Positions 26,155-35,766 are shown, counted from the stretch's first letter. The stretch: 64,000 nucleotides of DNA from Planctomycetota bacterium (GCA_033763975.1 JANRJM010000017.1:234045-298044); one strand, 5' to 3'. The notes: generated by a model not told the origin, from the letters alone. A program made the numbers and translations.

Positions 26155-26766
26155 ATGCAGCCCGAACCGACCAGCGCCCAGACCGAGGTCACGCAGATCC
26201 TGCACGCCGTACGCGACGGGGAGCGTGGCGCCTCGGACCGCCTGCTCCCGCTCGTGTATGAGGAACTGCGTCGTCTGGCGCGCGGGTACATGCAGAACGA
26301 GCAGCCCGGGCAGACGATCCAGGCGACGGCGCTGGTGCACGAGGCGTATGTGCGTCTGGTGGGCGGGCAGGAGTATTCCTGGGACCACCGCGGGCACTTC
26401 TTCGCCGCGGCGGCGATGGCGATGCGCCGGATCCTGGTCGAGCGGGCCCGCCATCGCAAGCGCGTGAAGCACGGGGGCGACCGCAAGCGGGTCGACCTGG
26501 ACGACTACGCGGCACTCTCCGAGTCTCCCGGGACCGACCTGATCGCGCTGGACGATGCGCTTGAGAAACTCGCGGCGTACGACCGACGCAAGTGCGAGGT
26601 CGTGATGCTGAAGTACTTCGCGGGCCTGACGAACGACGAGGCCGCGGCGGCGCTCGGGGTTTCGTCCGCGACGGTGCGCAACGAATGGACGTTCGCGCGG
26701 GCGTGGCTGCTGCGGGAACTGAGCAGCTCGCAGACGCGCGAGATGGGGCCGGCGGGCGGGGCATGA
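26155..26766 (+). CDS. ECF-type RNA polymerase sigma factor (planctomycete TIGR02999-like)
   Basis: This 203-residue sigma factor has region 2 (LLPLVYEELRRLARGYMQNEQPGQTIQATALVHEAYVRLVGG and HFFAAAAMAMRRILVERARHRKR) and region 4 with a helix-turn-helix (VVMLKYFAGLTNDEAAAALGVSSATVRNEWTFARAWLLREL). It matches the ECF group typically coupled to Ser/Thr kinases in planctomycetes. The ATG at 26155 is preferred because it gives the usual short N terminus. Its stop overlaps the kinase start (ATGA), so the kinase very likely controls it, replacing a membrane anti-sigma factor. Confidence 0.92.
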   Translation: MQPEPTSAQTEVTQILHAVRDGERGASDRLLPLVYEELRRLARGYMQNEQPGQTIQATALVHEAYVRLVGGQEYSWDHRGHFFAAAAMAMRRILVERARHRKRVKHGGDRKRVDLDDYAALSESPGTDLIALDDALEKLAAYDRRKCEVVMLKYFAGLTNDEAAAALGVSSATVRNEWTFARAWLLRELSSSQTREMGPAGGA

Positions 26767-29700
26767 ACACGACGGACCGGAATCGCCGCGCAGAGGAGGC
26801 GTTCTTCGCGATCTGCGAGCTACCGCCCGAAGAGTGGACCGACGCGGTGAACGCGCGGTGCGCGGGGGACGAGGCGCTGCTGCAGGAAGTGCGGAGCCTG
26901 CTGGAATGTCACGTCCGGGCGGAGGGCTTCCTCGACGGGGCGGAGATCGTGGACCTTCGCCACGGGTTCTTCGGACGCCGCGGAGGGCACGAGGACGCGG
27001 AGCTGCGCACGGGCACGAAGTTCGGCGAGTACGTGATCGAGGGGGTGCTGGGCGCGGGGGGCATGGGCACGGTGTACGTGGCGCGCCAGGAGCGCCCGAG
27101 CCGGACGGTGGCGCTCAAGGTTGTTCGGCGCGGGTACGCGGGCCCCTCGCTGCTGCGGCGCTTTGAGCACGAGGCCGAGATGCTGGGGCGGCTTCATCAC
27201 CCCGGGATCGCGCAGATCTTCGAGGCGGGTTCGGCGAGCGTGGACGCCGACAAGCCCGCGCAGCCGTACATCGCGATGGAGCTCGTCCGCGGGCAGTCGC
27301 TCACCGAGCACTGCGCGCGGCTGGACCTGACGCCCCGCGAGCGCATGGAACTGATCGCGAAGGTGTGCGACGCGGTGCACCACGCGCACCAGCGGGGCGT
27401 CATCCACCGCGACCTCAAGCCCGCGAACATCCTGGTCGACGAGCGGGGTCAGCCGAAGATCCTGGACTTCGGCGTGGCGCGCGCCGCCGACGCCGATCTG
27501 CGCGTCACCACCATGCAGACCAGCGTGGGCCAGCTCATCGGCACGCTGCCCTACATGAGCCCCGAGCAGGTGACCGGCGACCCCGGCGAGGTCGACACGC
27601 GCAGCGACGTCTATGCGCTCGGCGTGCTGCTGTTCCAGTTGCTCACGGGCAAGCTCCCGCACGACGTGTCGAGCCGGTCGCTGCCCGAGGCGGCCCGGAT
27701 CATCCGCGAGGAAGCGCCCAGCCGCCTCAGCGCCGTCAGCCGGGTCTTCCGGGGCGACGTCGAGACGATCGTGAGCCAGGCGCTGGAGAAGGACAAGGCC
27801 CGGCGGTACCAGTCCGCCGCGGACCTGGCCGAGGACCTCCGCCGGCACATCGCCGGGCTGCCGATCATGGCGAAGGAGCACTCGGCGCTGTACGTGCTCG
27901 CCAAGCAGCTCCGACGGAACAAGGTCGTCGTGGCGGCGGGGGGCACGCTGCTCGCGGCGCTGCTGGTCTTCTCGGCGTACGCGTGGGTGCAGGCGGGGCG
28001 GATGGGGCGCCTGGCCGACCGCGAGACCTCGGCGCGCGAGGCGGCGCAGACGGCGCTGAAGCTGGCGGCGGACGAGGCGGCCCGCGCCAACGAGCAGGCC
28101 GCCCGTCTGCAGAACGAACTCTGGCTCAGCATGCTCGAGCGCGGGCGCCTGGAGGGCGTGACCGGGAACGTCTCGCTGGCCGAGGACATGCTGTGGCGCT
28201 CATACCTCGCGCGCCCGAAGGACACGCGCGCCCGCTGGGCGCTGTGGGAGTTGTACGAGCGTCATCCATGCCGCTGGACGCGCGTGCCCACCCCCGGGGC
28301 GGTGCGGCTGAACGTGGTCGCGCTCAGCAACGACGGCGTCGTCGCGACGATCGCCGCGGACGGCACGCTCGTGCTGCTGGGGGCACGCGCCGGCGACACG
28401 CTCGCGACTCTCGGCGGTGCACTGCCCAACGCGCTCGAACTGCGGTTCACCCAGGACGGACGACGGCTCGTCGGCGTCGGCTGGGGTGCGCCCAGCGGCG
28501 GGGGCGGCGCGCCCGGGTGCAACGTCGTGACCTGGAGCGTCTCGCCGGTCGCCGACGGACGCTGCGTCGTCGAGCCCGTCGCCCGGTTCGCATCCCCGGG
28601 TGTGAACGAGGCGGGCGTCGCGCTGCCCGGGGTGGAGCTCCTCGCCCTCGCGCCCGACGGCGCGCACGTCGCGTACGCGCGTGCGGGCGGGGGAATCGAG
28701 GTGCGGCGTACGGACGGCGCCGACCCGCCCGGCGCCCTGTCCTACGCCGCGGGCGAGCGTCTCATGGCTCTCGCCGTGTCGAACGGGGGCACGCTGATCG
28801 CCCTGGCCTCGGAGTCCGGTGGCGTGCGCGTGCTGCGCGCGTCGGACGGCGCGGAGGTCGGCGCTTGGCACGTGGCCGAGGTGCCCGTGTGGTCGCTCGA
28901 GTTCACGCCCGACGCCGGCTTGCTGCTCGCGGGCTCCAGAGACCGGGCGCTGTCGATCATTGACCTCGCCGCGGGCACGATGCGCCGCGTGCCGCACCTG
29001 CCGGCGTTCGAGACCACCCGGCGCGTGGCGGCCGCGCCGTCGGGCGAGTTCGCGATCAGCGCGGGCGAGAGCGCCGCGCAGGTCTGGTCGCTCGCGCCAG
29101 GCGGGGGCGTGCGTCTCATCGCGTCGCACGCCGGAAAGATCACGGATGCGGCGCTGAGCGCCGACGCGGGCCTGGCCGCCACCGTCGGCCCGGACGGGCG
29201 CGTGCGCCTGTGGGAGCCCCGGTCGCTGCCCGGGACACGCCGGTTCGAAGGGCACAAGACCTGGGCGTTCGAGGCGGCGTTCCACCCGCAGTCGGGCAAC
29301 GTCGCGTCGGGCGGGGGCGAGGGGACCGTCCGGCTGTGGACGCGCGACGGGCGCCTGCTGGCCGAGCGAGCCACCGGCTCGCCCCGCGTGCGATTCCTGC
29401 GATTCTCGCCCGACGGATCGGCGCTCTACGCCTGCGGCTCGGACGGCACGGTCCACATTCTCGACCCGACAACCCTGGAGGCGCGCCGCACGTTCGTAGG
29501 CTGTCCGCCGGGGGCGAAGGACTGGGCCCGCGAGGTGGCGTCCCTGGCGTTCTCGCCCGACGGAAGCGAGATCGTCGTCGGGGGCTACTGGTGGACGCTC
29601 CGCGTGTACGACGCGCAGACGCTCGAGTTCCGGCGCGACGCGCGCCTCGAGTCGCCCGCCAGTTTCGTCAAGGCGCTGCTCTTCAGCCGCGACGGGAAGA

Positions 29701-30260
29701 CGCTCTACTGCAACGGCAGCGGGCGGGGCGTGTGCGAGTGGTCGTTCCCCGACCTCGCGTTGCGGCGTCACCTGCCGACGGACTCGCCGACGCACAACAT
29801 CGCGCTGGCCCCGGGGGGTGAGTCGCTCGCCGCGGGCACGGAGGCCGGGCGAGTGATCATCTTTGATCTCGCGACGGGCGAGCGGCGCATCGTGCTGGAT
29901 GCGCACTCGTCGCCGTGCTACGCGCTGGGGTTCAGTCCATCGGGGCGGGTGCTGGCCACCGGGGGCGACGACGGGCTGCTGCGTCTGTGGGATCCGACGA
30001 GCAACCGGGCGCTGGTGACGATCACGCCCCGCCGGGGCGAATGCGCGTCGGTGGCGTTCGCGCCGGGCGGGCACGAGGTGTTCGGCATGTTCCGCGAGCG
30101 GGTGATGATGTCGTGGAACCTGCTGCACTACAACCTGCACATCGCGGGCAATCTGCCGTATCAGCTTGTGCATCAAGAAGATGCAAACGCCTTGTCGGAT
30201 TCGGACCGCGCGGGCCTGCTCGAGTGGGCGCGGCTGATCGAGGCGCAAACGGCGCACTGA
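26763..30260 (+). CDS. Membrane Ser/Thr protein kinase with C-terminal WD40 propeller
   Basis: This 1165-residue protein has the N-terminal helical AEEAFFAICELPPEEW...EVRSLLECH segment common in planctomycete kinases. A Hanks-type kinase follows with VLGAGGMGTVY, catalytic Lys119, HRDLKPANIL (Asp217) and DFGVA (Asp235). One transmembrane helix lies at about 388-409, with a coiled-coil-like helix rich in EAAQTALKLAADEAARANEQ behind it. About 700 residues of WD40-type repeats (SLEFTPDAGLLLAGSRDRAL, AAFHPQSGNVASGGGEGTVRLW, GFSPSGRVLATGGDDGLLRLW) complete it. Topology suggests a cytoplasmic kinase and an extracytoplasmic propeller sensor. It is translationally coupled to the ECF sigma factor. Confidence 0.93.
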   Translation: MNTTDRNRRAEEAFFAICELPPEEWTDAVNARCAGDEALLQEVRSLLECHVRAEGFLDGAEIVDLRHGFFGRRGGHEDAELRTGTKFGEYVIEGVLGAGGMGTVYVARQERPSRTVALKVVRRGYAGPSLLRRFEHEAEMLGRLHHPGIAQIFEAGSASVDADKPAQPYIAMELVRGQSLTEHCARLDLTPRERMELIAKVCDAVHHAHQRGVIHRDLKPANILVDERGQPKILDFGVARAADADLRVTTMQTSVGQLIGTLPYMSPEQVTGDPGEVDTRSDVYALGVLLFQLLTGKLPHDVSSRSLPEAARIIREEAPSRLSAVSRVFRGDVETIVSQALEKDKARRYQSAADLAEDLRRHIAGLPIMAKEHSALYVLAKQLRRNKVVVAAGGTLLAALLVFSAYAWVQAGRMGRLADRETSAREAAQTALKLAADEAARANEQAARLQNELWLSMLERGRLEGVTGNVSLAEDMLWRSYLARPKDTRARWALWELYERHPCRWTRVPTPGAVRLNVVALSNDGVVATIAADGTLVLLGARAGDTLATLGGALPNALELRFTQDGRRLVGVGWGAPSGGGGAPGCNVVTWSVSPVADGRCVVEPVARFASPGVNEAGVALPGVELLALAPDGAHVAYARAGGGIEVRRTDGADPPGALSYAAGERLMALAVSNGGTLIALASESGGVRVLRASDGAEVGAWHVAEVPVWSLEFTPDAGLLLAGSRDRALSIIDLAAGTMRRVPHLPAFETTRRVAAAPSGEFAISAGESAAQVWSLAPGGGVRLIASHAGKITDAALSADAGLAATVGPDGRVRLWEPRSLPGTRRFEGHKTWAFEAAFHPQSGNVASGGGEGTVRLWTRDGRLLAERATGSPRVRFLRFSPDGSALYACGSDGTVHILDPTTLEARRTFVGCPPGAKDWAREVASLAFSPDGSEIVVGGYWWTLRVYDAQTLEFRRDARLESPASFVKALLFSRDGKTLYCNGSGRGVCEWSFPDLALRRHLPTDSPTHNIALAPGGESLAAGTEAGRVIIFDLATGERRIVLDAHSSPCYALGFSPSGRVLATGGDDGLLRLWDPTSNRALVTITPRRGECASVAFAPGGHEVFGMFRERVMMSWNLLHYNLHIAGNLPYQLVHQEDANALSDSDRAGLLEWARLIEAQTAH

Positions 30261-30434
30261 CCCACCCCGCGGTACCCCGGGCGGGCATCCCCCGTTCAGA
30301 CCACGTAAATTCCGGCACATCGCACGCAGATCCTCTCGACAGCCGTTCGCGGTTGGATACGCTGCCGCCCGAGAGAGACCTCGCGGGGAATCCGTGTTCG
30401 CGCCTCGCGCTGTCTGCATGGAGGGAGCAAGACC

Positions 30435-31097
30435 ATGAATCGTCTTTGTGCCGCGGTGGTCGTGTGCGCCGGGGCCGGCGTTGCGGTGGCGGGACCGGAC
30501 TGGATCGAGAACGGTGACGCGGGCGAGGCCCTCGAGACCGCGCAGGCCATCCTGGGGATTGGCGTGCCGCGCGCGATCGTGGGCTCGCTGGATACCTCGC
30601 TGGGCGGCCCGGACCAGGTCGACATGTACCTGATCCGGATCGAGACCCCGATGTCGTTCAGCTTCCGCGCGGGCAACGCGCCGTTCGACTCGCAGGTGTT
30701 CCTCTTCAACATCACCCTGGGCAAGGAAGCGTTCGGCCTTCTGGGGAACAACGACCTCATGAGCGACTCGTTCGAAGCCGGGATCGCCATGCCCGTCGCG
30801 AACGACGGCACGGGCGCGGCGGTGCTCAACCCGGGCGAGTACGCGCTCTGCATCACGACGTTCGACGTCCGCCCCGTGGGCCTCAACGGCGAGATCTTCG
30901 ACTTCAAGAGCCGCACCGAGCTTTCGGGCCCGGACGGCCCCGGCGGGCTGAACCCGCTGTCGGGCTGGATCGGCTCGGGCGTCGGGGGGACGTACCAGAT
31001 CGACCTCGACGGCGTGGGCTACATCGACGTGCCGGCGCCGGCCGGGGCCGCCCTGCTGGGGCTGGGCCTGCTGCGCTCGGCGCGTCGTCGCCGCTGA
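30435..31097 (+). CDS. Exported protein with PEP-CTERM-like C-terminal sorting signal
   Basis: This 220-residue protein has a signal peptide (MNRLCAAVVVCAGAGVAVAG). Its middle is DQVDMYLIRIETPMSFSF, LFNITLGKEAFGLLGNNDL and LNPGEYALCIT, resembling bacterial pre-peptidase-type beta-sandwich domains. The tail VPAPAGAALLGLGLL followed by Arg-Ser-Ala and four Arg is a tripartite sorting signal: Pro/Gly motif, hydrophobic helix, basic end. It is a PEP-CTERM variant with VPAPAG instead of VPEP. The exosortase at 46054-46917 is the obvious candidate processing enzyme. GGAGGGA precedes the ATG at 30435. Function beyond surface display is unknown. Confidence 0.8.
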   Translation: MNRLCAAVVVCAGAGVAVAGPDWIENGDAGEALETAQAILGIGVPRAIVGSLDTSLGGPDQVDMYLIRIETPMSFSFRAGNAPFDSQVFLFNITLGKEAFGLLGNNDLMSDSFEAGIAMPVANDGTGAAVLNPGEYALCITTFDVRPVGLNGEIFDFKSRTELSGPDGPGGLNPLSGWIGSGVGGTYQIDLDGVGYIDVPAPAGAALLGLGLLRSARRRR

Positions 31098-31119
31098 ACG
31101 GCGGTCGGCCGAACGGTGG

Positions 31120-33690
31120 TCAGTTCGTCGGCGCGCCGGCCTCGTGGGCGAGTTGCTCCAGGCGTGTGACACGCACGCTTGTGGTGCCGCGCGCTTGTCG
31201 CAGCGCCGCGAGCCCCTCGGCCAGGGCCTGCTCGCCCTCGGACGTGCGCCCGAGGCGTACGAGCAGGACGCCCCGGCGCGCGACGATCTCCGCGCGCCGC
31301 GGCTCGACCGAGCCGGAGATCGCCAGCGCCTGGTCGAGGAAGTCGAGCGCGCCCGCGACGTCGCCGGCGGCGAGGTGCGCCTCGGCGTTCGCGTCCAGCA
31401 CGTCCACGATGTCGGGGTGGTTCGCGGGGCGGGTCTGGCGGATCATGGCGAGGGCCTGCGTCGCGGCCTCGCGGGCGTCGGAGGCGGCCCCGTGGGCGGC
31501 CTTGGCGCGCGCCTGGCCTGCGCGGCTCATCGCCACGAGGTGGTGCCCGCGCGGGAACATCTGCAGCCGGATGGCGAGCGCGCGGGAGAACGCCTCGTCG
31601 GCCTGCTCGGCGAACGTCCGGGCACCCGCGCCGTCGCCCTGCACCAACGCCGCGTCGCATCGGCGCAGCAGGCAGTCTCCCAGGTTCTGCGAGGCGGCGG
31701 CGGTGCCCGCGTACTGCTCGCCCCGCAGGCTCACGATCATGTCGAGCGCGCGACGGAACAGCACCTCCGCACGCTCGAACGCCTCGGCGTCCAGCTCGCA
31801 CTTCGCGACGTTGTTCAGCGCCTGGGCGACCTCCTCGTGCGGGCCCTTGTACAGACGCTGACGCATGTCGAGCGCCTCGGCGTAGAGCTGCGTCGCCTCG
31901 GGCAGGCGCCCCATCCGCAGGCGGCACGCCGCCAGGTGCGTCAGGCTCATCGCGACGTCCGGATGATCGCCCCGGTGCAGGCGCCGGCGCATGTTGAGCG
32001 AGCGGGTGTAGAGCGTCTCGGCCTGGGAATAACTCCCCTCCCACCAGAGCGTCGCCGCGAGGTTGTGGATCGCCTCGGCGCGGGCGTCGGTGTCGTGCTC
32101 GTCGCGCGCGTCGTAGATCTCCAGCACGCGCTGCTGCTGCGCCCGGGCCTTCCCGTACTCGCCGAACTTGCGGTACACGACGCCCAGGATGGCCCGCACG
32201 TCGGCCTCGGCGAGGTCAACCCCCGGGGGGCTTTCCTCGATCTTCTTGGTCGCGTTGTCGAGCAGCTGCACGATGCTGTTGGATCGCTCGGGATCGGCGG
32301 ATTCCAGCACGCCACGCAGCAGCGCGAAGTTCGCGACCGCGCGGTCGCGCTCGTCGACGATCCGGATGATGAGCAGGGTGGAGACCGAGCACAGCACCAC
32401 CGCGGCGATGGCCGCCGCCATCGACACCGTGCGGTTGCGCTTCACGAAGCGCCAGAATCGCCCCGTGGGCCCGACGCGCCGGGCGGACACCGGCTCGCCC
32501 CGCAGCCAGCGCGAGAGGTCCTGCGCCAGTTCGCCCGCCGTCGCGTACCGGCGCTGCGGGTCTTTCTCCAGGGCGCGCAGGAGCACGGCGTCGATGTCGC
32601 GCGGGACGGCCCGGCGCAGCTTCGAGGGCGGCGCCGGGTCCACCTCGGCGATCCGCGCCAGCACCTCGCGGAGCGAGCCCTCGGCCGAGCAAGGCAGGTG
32701 CCCGGTCAGCAGTTCGTACCCGATCGCGCCGAGCGCGTACACGTCGGTCCGCACGCTCGTGAGGTCGTTGCGGGCCTGCGCCTGCTCGGGCGACATGTAC
32801 GCGACCGTCCCGAGCAGTTGGCCCGGCTGGCCGATGGTCATTCCCCGCTGCCCGTGACGCTCGTCGGTCTTGTCGTCGACGAGCTTGGCGATGCCGAAGT
32901 CGAGCAGGCGGGGCCGCCCCCGCTTGTCGACGATCACGTTCGAGGGCTTCAGGTCGCGGTGCAGCACGCCGCGCTGGTGGGCGTAGTCGACCGCCTCGCA
33001 GATCTCGACGAGCATCTCGACGACGCGCCGCACGTCGCCCTTGCCCGGCGGGAGCGCCCGGTCGAGGGCGTCGCCGGGCACGTACTCCATCACGTAGTAG
33101 TACCGCCCCTTGCGAACGCCCGAGTCCACCACCGACACGATGCCCGGGTGCTCGAGGCGCGCCACCACCTCGACCTCGCGCTCGAACCGCTGTCGGGCGG
33201 CGTCGGACACCCCCGCCGCGTCGATCATCAACTTCACCGCGACGCGCCGCCCGGTGGAGAGTTGAACGGCCTCGAAGACCGCGCCCATGCCGCCCCGCCC
33301 GAGGCACGAGCGGACCTCGTAGCCCTCGATCGCGGGGAGGGCCGCGCCGTCGCCGCCCGGCCCGATCGTGTTGGCGCTCTCGAGGCGCGTGGCGCGGTCG
33401 GCGATGCCGCCGGCGGTGGCGCGCGTCGACCGAGCATCCGGGCCGGGCGCGCCGGGTCCCACGTCGGCGATGGTGCGGGCGTCCGGGCGGACGTCGGCCT
33501 GCGTTGCGGGGTCGTCGGCGATGAACGCCATGGCGCGGGTGCGCGTGGCCTCGAACTCGGGGCTGCCGGGCGTGCCGGGGATGAGTTCCTCGAGCGTGAC
33601 GCTGGCGCCGCTGGCTCGCCGGGAGGTGTACAACGCGGCGGCGCGCTGCGCCGCGACGTCGACTGTGCTCTCACCGCGCCCGGACGCCAT
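31120..33690 (-). CDS. Membrane Ser/Thr protein kinase with C-terminal TPR repeats
   Basis: This 856-residue protein has a disordered N terminus of about 120 residues. A Hanks kinase follows with CLGRGGMGAVFEA, Lys153, HRDLKPSNVIVD (Asp246) and DFGIA (Asp264), then a transmembrane helix at about 421-443. TPR repeats make up the rest (AIHNLAATLWWEGSYSQAETLYTRSLNMRRRL, ALNNVAKCELDAEAFERAEVLFRRALDM). The start was set at the ATG at 33690 because GGGAG lies 8 bases before it; the ATGs at 33711 and 33750 lack a ribosome binding site. Unlike the WD40 kinase it has no adjacent sigma factor gene. Confidence 0.92.
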   Translation of the reverse strand: MASGRGESTVDVAAQRAAALYTSRRASGASVTLEELIPGTPGSPEFEATRTRAMAFIADDPATQADVRPDARTIADVGPGAPGPDARSTRATAGGIADRATRLESANTIGPGGDGAALPAIEGYEVRSCLGRGGMGAVFEAVQLSTGRRVAVKLMIDAAGVSDAARQRFEREVEVVARLEHPGIVSVVDSGVRKGRYYYVMEYVPGDALDRALPPGKGDVRRVVEMLVEICEAVDYAHQRGVLHRDLKPSNVIVDKRGRPRLLDFGIAKLVDDKTDERHGQRGMTIGQPGQLLGTVAYMSPEQAQARNDLTSVRTDVYALGAIGYELLTGHLPCSAEGSLREVLARIAEVDPAPPSKLRRAVPRDIDAVLLRALEKDPQRRYATAGELAQDLSRWLRGEPVSARRVGPTGRFWRFVKRNRTVSMAAAIAAVVLCSVSTLLIIRIVDERDRAVANFALLRGVLESADPERSNSIVQLLDNATKKIEESPPGVDLAEADVRAILGVVYRKFGEYGKARAQQQRVLEIYDARDEHDTDARAEAIHNLAATLWWEGSYSQAETLYTRSLNMRRRLHRGDHPDVAMSLTHLAACRLRMGRLPEATQLYAEALDMRQRLYKGPHEEVAQALNNVAKCELDAEAFERAEVLFRRALDMIVSLRGEQYAGTAAASQNLGDCLLRRCDAALVQGDGAGARTFAEQADEAFSRALAIRLQMFPRGHHLVAMSRAGQARAKAAHGAASDAREAATQALAMIRQTRPANHPDIVDVLDANAEAHLAAGDVAGALDFLDQALAISGSVEPRRAEIVARRGVLLVRLGRTSEGEQALAEGLAALRQARGTTSVRVTRLEQLAHEAGAPTN

Positions 33691-33852
33691 GACGAAACTC
33701 CCGAATGACATGGTACCGCGGGTGCGTGGGCGGTTGTTCGACCGGAGCACGCCGCCGACGCATCCGACAGTGAGTTCGCGCGTCTTGACGGTTCAGAGGC
33801 GGACATTCGCGCGAAGTTCGCGCTGGGCGGACGCGCGTCGGGCACGCCGGGC

Positions 33853-34350
33853 TCAGCCCGGCACGTCGGCGAGGAGCCAGGTGAGCACCCCCACCACCAT
33901 CGCGCCCGCGAGCGCCACCGCGATCGCGAACCGCCAGGCGTACGACGCGTCTGCCGGCGGCGCGAGCATCGAGAGTCGGGCGTGAACGGGGCCGGAGTGC
34001 ACCGGCTCTGCGCGCCGGGCGGCGTCCTGCACGATGGCGATCACGAGGTGCGCATCGAACTCGCGGAGGCCCTGCTTCACGGCCGCCGCCACCAGCCGTC
34101 GGCGGTTTTCGGGGCGCAGGACGGCCGCCCGCCCGCCCTCGATCGCGCGGGCGACGTCGATCGCGAAGGCGGCCCGCACGTCGGCGTCGTCGAGGCGCGC
34201 GGCGAGGTGGTTCTCGCGTGCCACGTCGGACACGCGCGAGGCGGCGGGCGGCGCCGGCGGGGCTTGCCCGAGCGCCGGGTCGGCGTCGTCCTCGGCCCGG
34301 ATCAGCCGAAGTCGACCCGCCGTTCCGAAGCCGTCCGCGCGCACGTTCAT
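33853..34350 (-). CDS. Hypothetical protein with C-terminal membrane anchor
   Basis: About 165 residues with a charged N-terminal half, a central region DDADVRAAFAIDVARAIEGGRAAVLRPENRR and GLREFDAHLVIAIVQDAARR, then a single C-terminal transmembrane helix (AWRFAIAVALAGAMVVGVLTWLLA). The central PENRRRL and FDAHLVIAIVQD motifs look conserved in planctomycetes, but I know no function. The start is uncertain: ATG at 34350 or 34434, neither with a good ribosome binding site. It lies upstream of and on the same strand as the TPR kinase, 162 bases away. Confidence 0.6.
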   Translation of the reverse strand: MNVRADGFGTAGRLRLIRAEDDADPALGQAPPAPPAASRVSDVARENHLAARLDDADVRAAFAIDVARAIEGGRAAVLRPENRRRLVAAAVKQGLREFDAHLVIAIVQDAARRAEPVHSGPVHARLSMLAPPADASYAWRFAIAVALAGAMVVGVLTWLLADVPG

Positions 34351-34475
34351 GCTTCTGAAACGGTACGGCCCGTTGCGCGGTTCGCCAGTCCTGAGGCCTG
34401 AAGTGCCCCGACAATCCGTCGGATCGGGCGTCATAGACGGAATTCACGGGGACGAGCCGCTAACCTGAGCGGCGC

Positions 34476-34967
34476 ATGACCGAGCCCCCCCCGGATTCCG
34501 CCTGGCCGCCGCCCCCGCTGCTTGTGCCGCAAACCCCGCAGGAGGTCGTGGCGCGTCTGGACGAGCGGGCCCGCCGGGGAAAGATGGCGGAGTTTCGCGC
34601 CGGACCCCCGCCCGGGCTCTTCTCGGTGACCACCGCGGGCCAGCCCTTTGATTACCTGCTGTCGGCGCAGGGCGAGGCGTCGCCCGAAGGGACGCGGCTT
34701 GCGTTCTCGCTGAAGGTCTTGCCCCGCACGCCCCTGATCTTCGCGGCGGTGCTGGTGTTCACCATCTGGCCCGGCGTGTGGCTCACCGACTCGATGCTGC
34801 GGTCGTACTGGACCGGGTACGACTACGCCACGTGGATGTGGTACCTGCCGGTGACGGTGCTGCCCCTGCCCTGGGCGTGCGTGCGGCTGTGGAAACGCTC
34901 GCGCCGGGCGGCGGAGTCGCACGCGCTCGAGATCATCGCCGACATCCGGGCGGCCCTGGGCGCGTAG
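34476..34967 (+). CDS. Hypothetical protein with two membrane helices
   Basis: A 163-residue protein. It has a Pro-rich start and a soluble segment of about 60 residues (TPQEVVARLDERARRGKMAEFRAGPPPGLFSVTTAGQPFDYLLSAQGE). Two hydrophobic segments follow (TPLIFAAVLVFTIWPGVWLT and MWYLPVTVLPLPWACVRLW) and a short helical tail. It is co-directional with the next gene, 11 bases away, so the two may form an operon. No family recognised. Confidence 0.65.
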   Translation: MTEPPPDSAWPPPPLLVPQTPQEVVARLDERARRGKMAEFRAGPPPGLFSVTTAGQPFDYLLSAQGEASPEGTRLAFSLKVLPRTPLIFAAVLVFTIWPGVWLTDSMLRSYWTGYDYATWMWYLPVTVLPLPWACVRLWKRSRRAAESHALEIIADIRAALGA

Positions 34968-34978
34968 CCTTCGCGCCG

Positions 34979-35698
34979 ATGTGGGATGCCCGCGAACTGC
35001 TGTCCCTCGCGACCGGCGCGCTCCGCGAGCAAGACGCGGCGCTCGACGCCGAGCAGAGCGTGCGCGGGCTCGACGCGTGCCACGAGGTTGACCTGCACCC
35101 GCTGCTGGCGGACGGGTTCGCCCGGGCGGGCGTTGCGGTGCTGCGCGAGCAGGTCTACCCCGGGCCGGCCGGGGCGCGTGCCAGGGGGTTCGAACGCGAG
35201 CGGTGCGACCTGGTGCTGCTGCCGTCCGGGGGCAGAAGACTCGTGGACCCGATGGCGGAGCGCATCGCGGCGGACGCGCTGCGGGGCACGCTGTTCGAGG
35301 GGGCCCCGCTGCACCCCGAGGGCGACGTGACGCCCGAAGACGCGTACTGGCTCGAGATGAAGTGCGTCGGGCAGTTCGAGTTCGTGGCGGATGTGCCTGT
35401 GCCGAACCGGTCGTACGCGTCGAGCCTGCTGCGGGCCGCCCGGACCGACGTCCGGAAACTGGCACGCGACCCGGCGATTCTGAACGGCGCGGTGCTGGTG
35501 GTGCTGTTCACGGTCGCGCGGGAGGTGGCGGAGCACGACCTGCAGGTCGCGCTGCACCGGGCGGTGGACGCGGGCGTACCGGTGCGGTCGGCGCAGTGGG
35601 AGTCCTTCGCCATCGCGGACCGGATCGGGAACGGGGCGTGCACGCTGTGCTGGATCGAGGCCGGGCGGCCGGCGGAGCCCGAGCAGGGTGGGGAATGA
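34979..35698 (+). CDS. Hypothetical protein with a possible PD-(D/E)XK nuclease-like core
   Basis: This 239-residue soluble protein contains ERCDLVLLPSGGRRLVDP and, about 45 residues later, DAYWLEMKCVGQFEF. The pattern of a strand-end Asp followed by a strand with Glu-x-Lys is that of PD-(D/E)XK nucleases. A later LLRAARTDVRKLARDP and a long strand-rich NGAVLVVLFTVA follow. Homology to a named nuclease is not certain; the same motif also occurs in non-nuclease proteins. It begins at the ATG at 34979, 11 bases after the upstream membrane protein gene, and is followed by a strong terminator. Confidence 0.5.
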   Translation: MWDARELLSLATGALREQDAALDAEQSVRGLDACHEVDLHPLLADGFARAGVAVLREQVYPGPAGARARGFERERCDLVLLPSGGRRLVDPMAERIAADALRGTLFEGAPLHPEGDVTPEDAYWLEMKCVGQFEFVADVPVPNRSYASSLLRAARTDVRKLARDPAILNGAVLVVLFTVAREVAEHDLQVALHRAVDAGVPVRSAQWESFAIADRIGNGACTLCWIEAGRPAEPEQGGE

Positions 35699-35729
35699 CC
35701 GCCGCGTGACGTGGGCGGGGCACCGAAGC

Positions 35730-35766
35730 ACACGATTTGCGCAGAAATCGCAGATCGTGTTTTGTT
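35730..35766 (+). terminator. Rho-independent terminator
   Basis: ACACGATTTGCG (35730-35741) pairs with CGCAGATCGTGT (35749-35760) over a 7-base loop, with one G-T wobble, and is followed directly by TTTGTT. It lies 31 bases after the stop at 35698 and ends the preceding two-gene unit. Confidence 0.8.
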
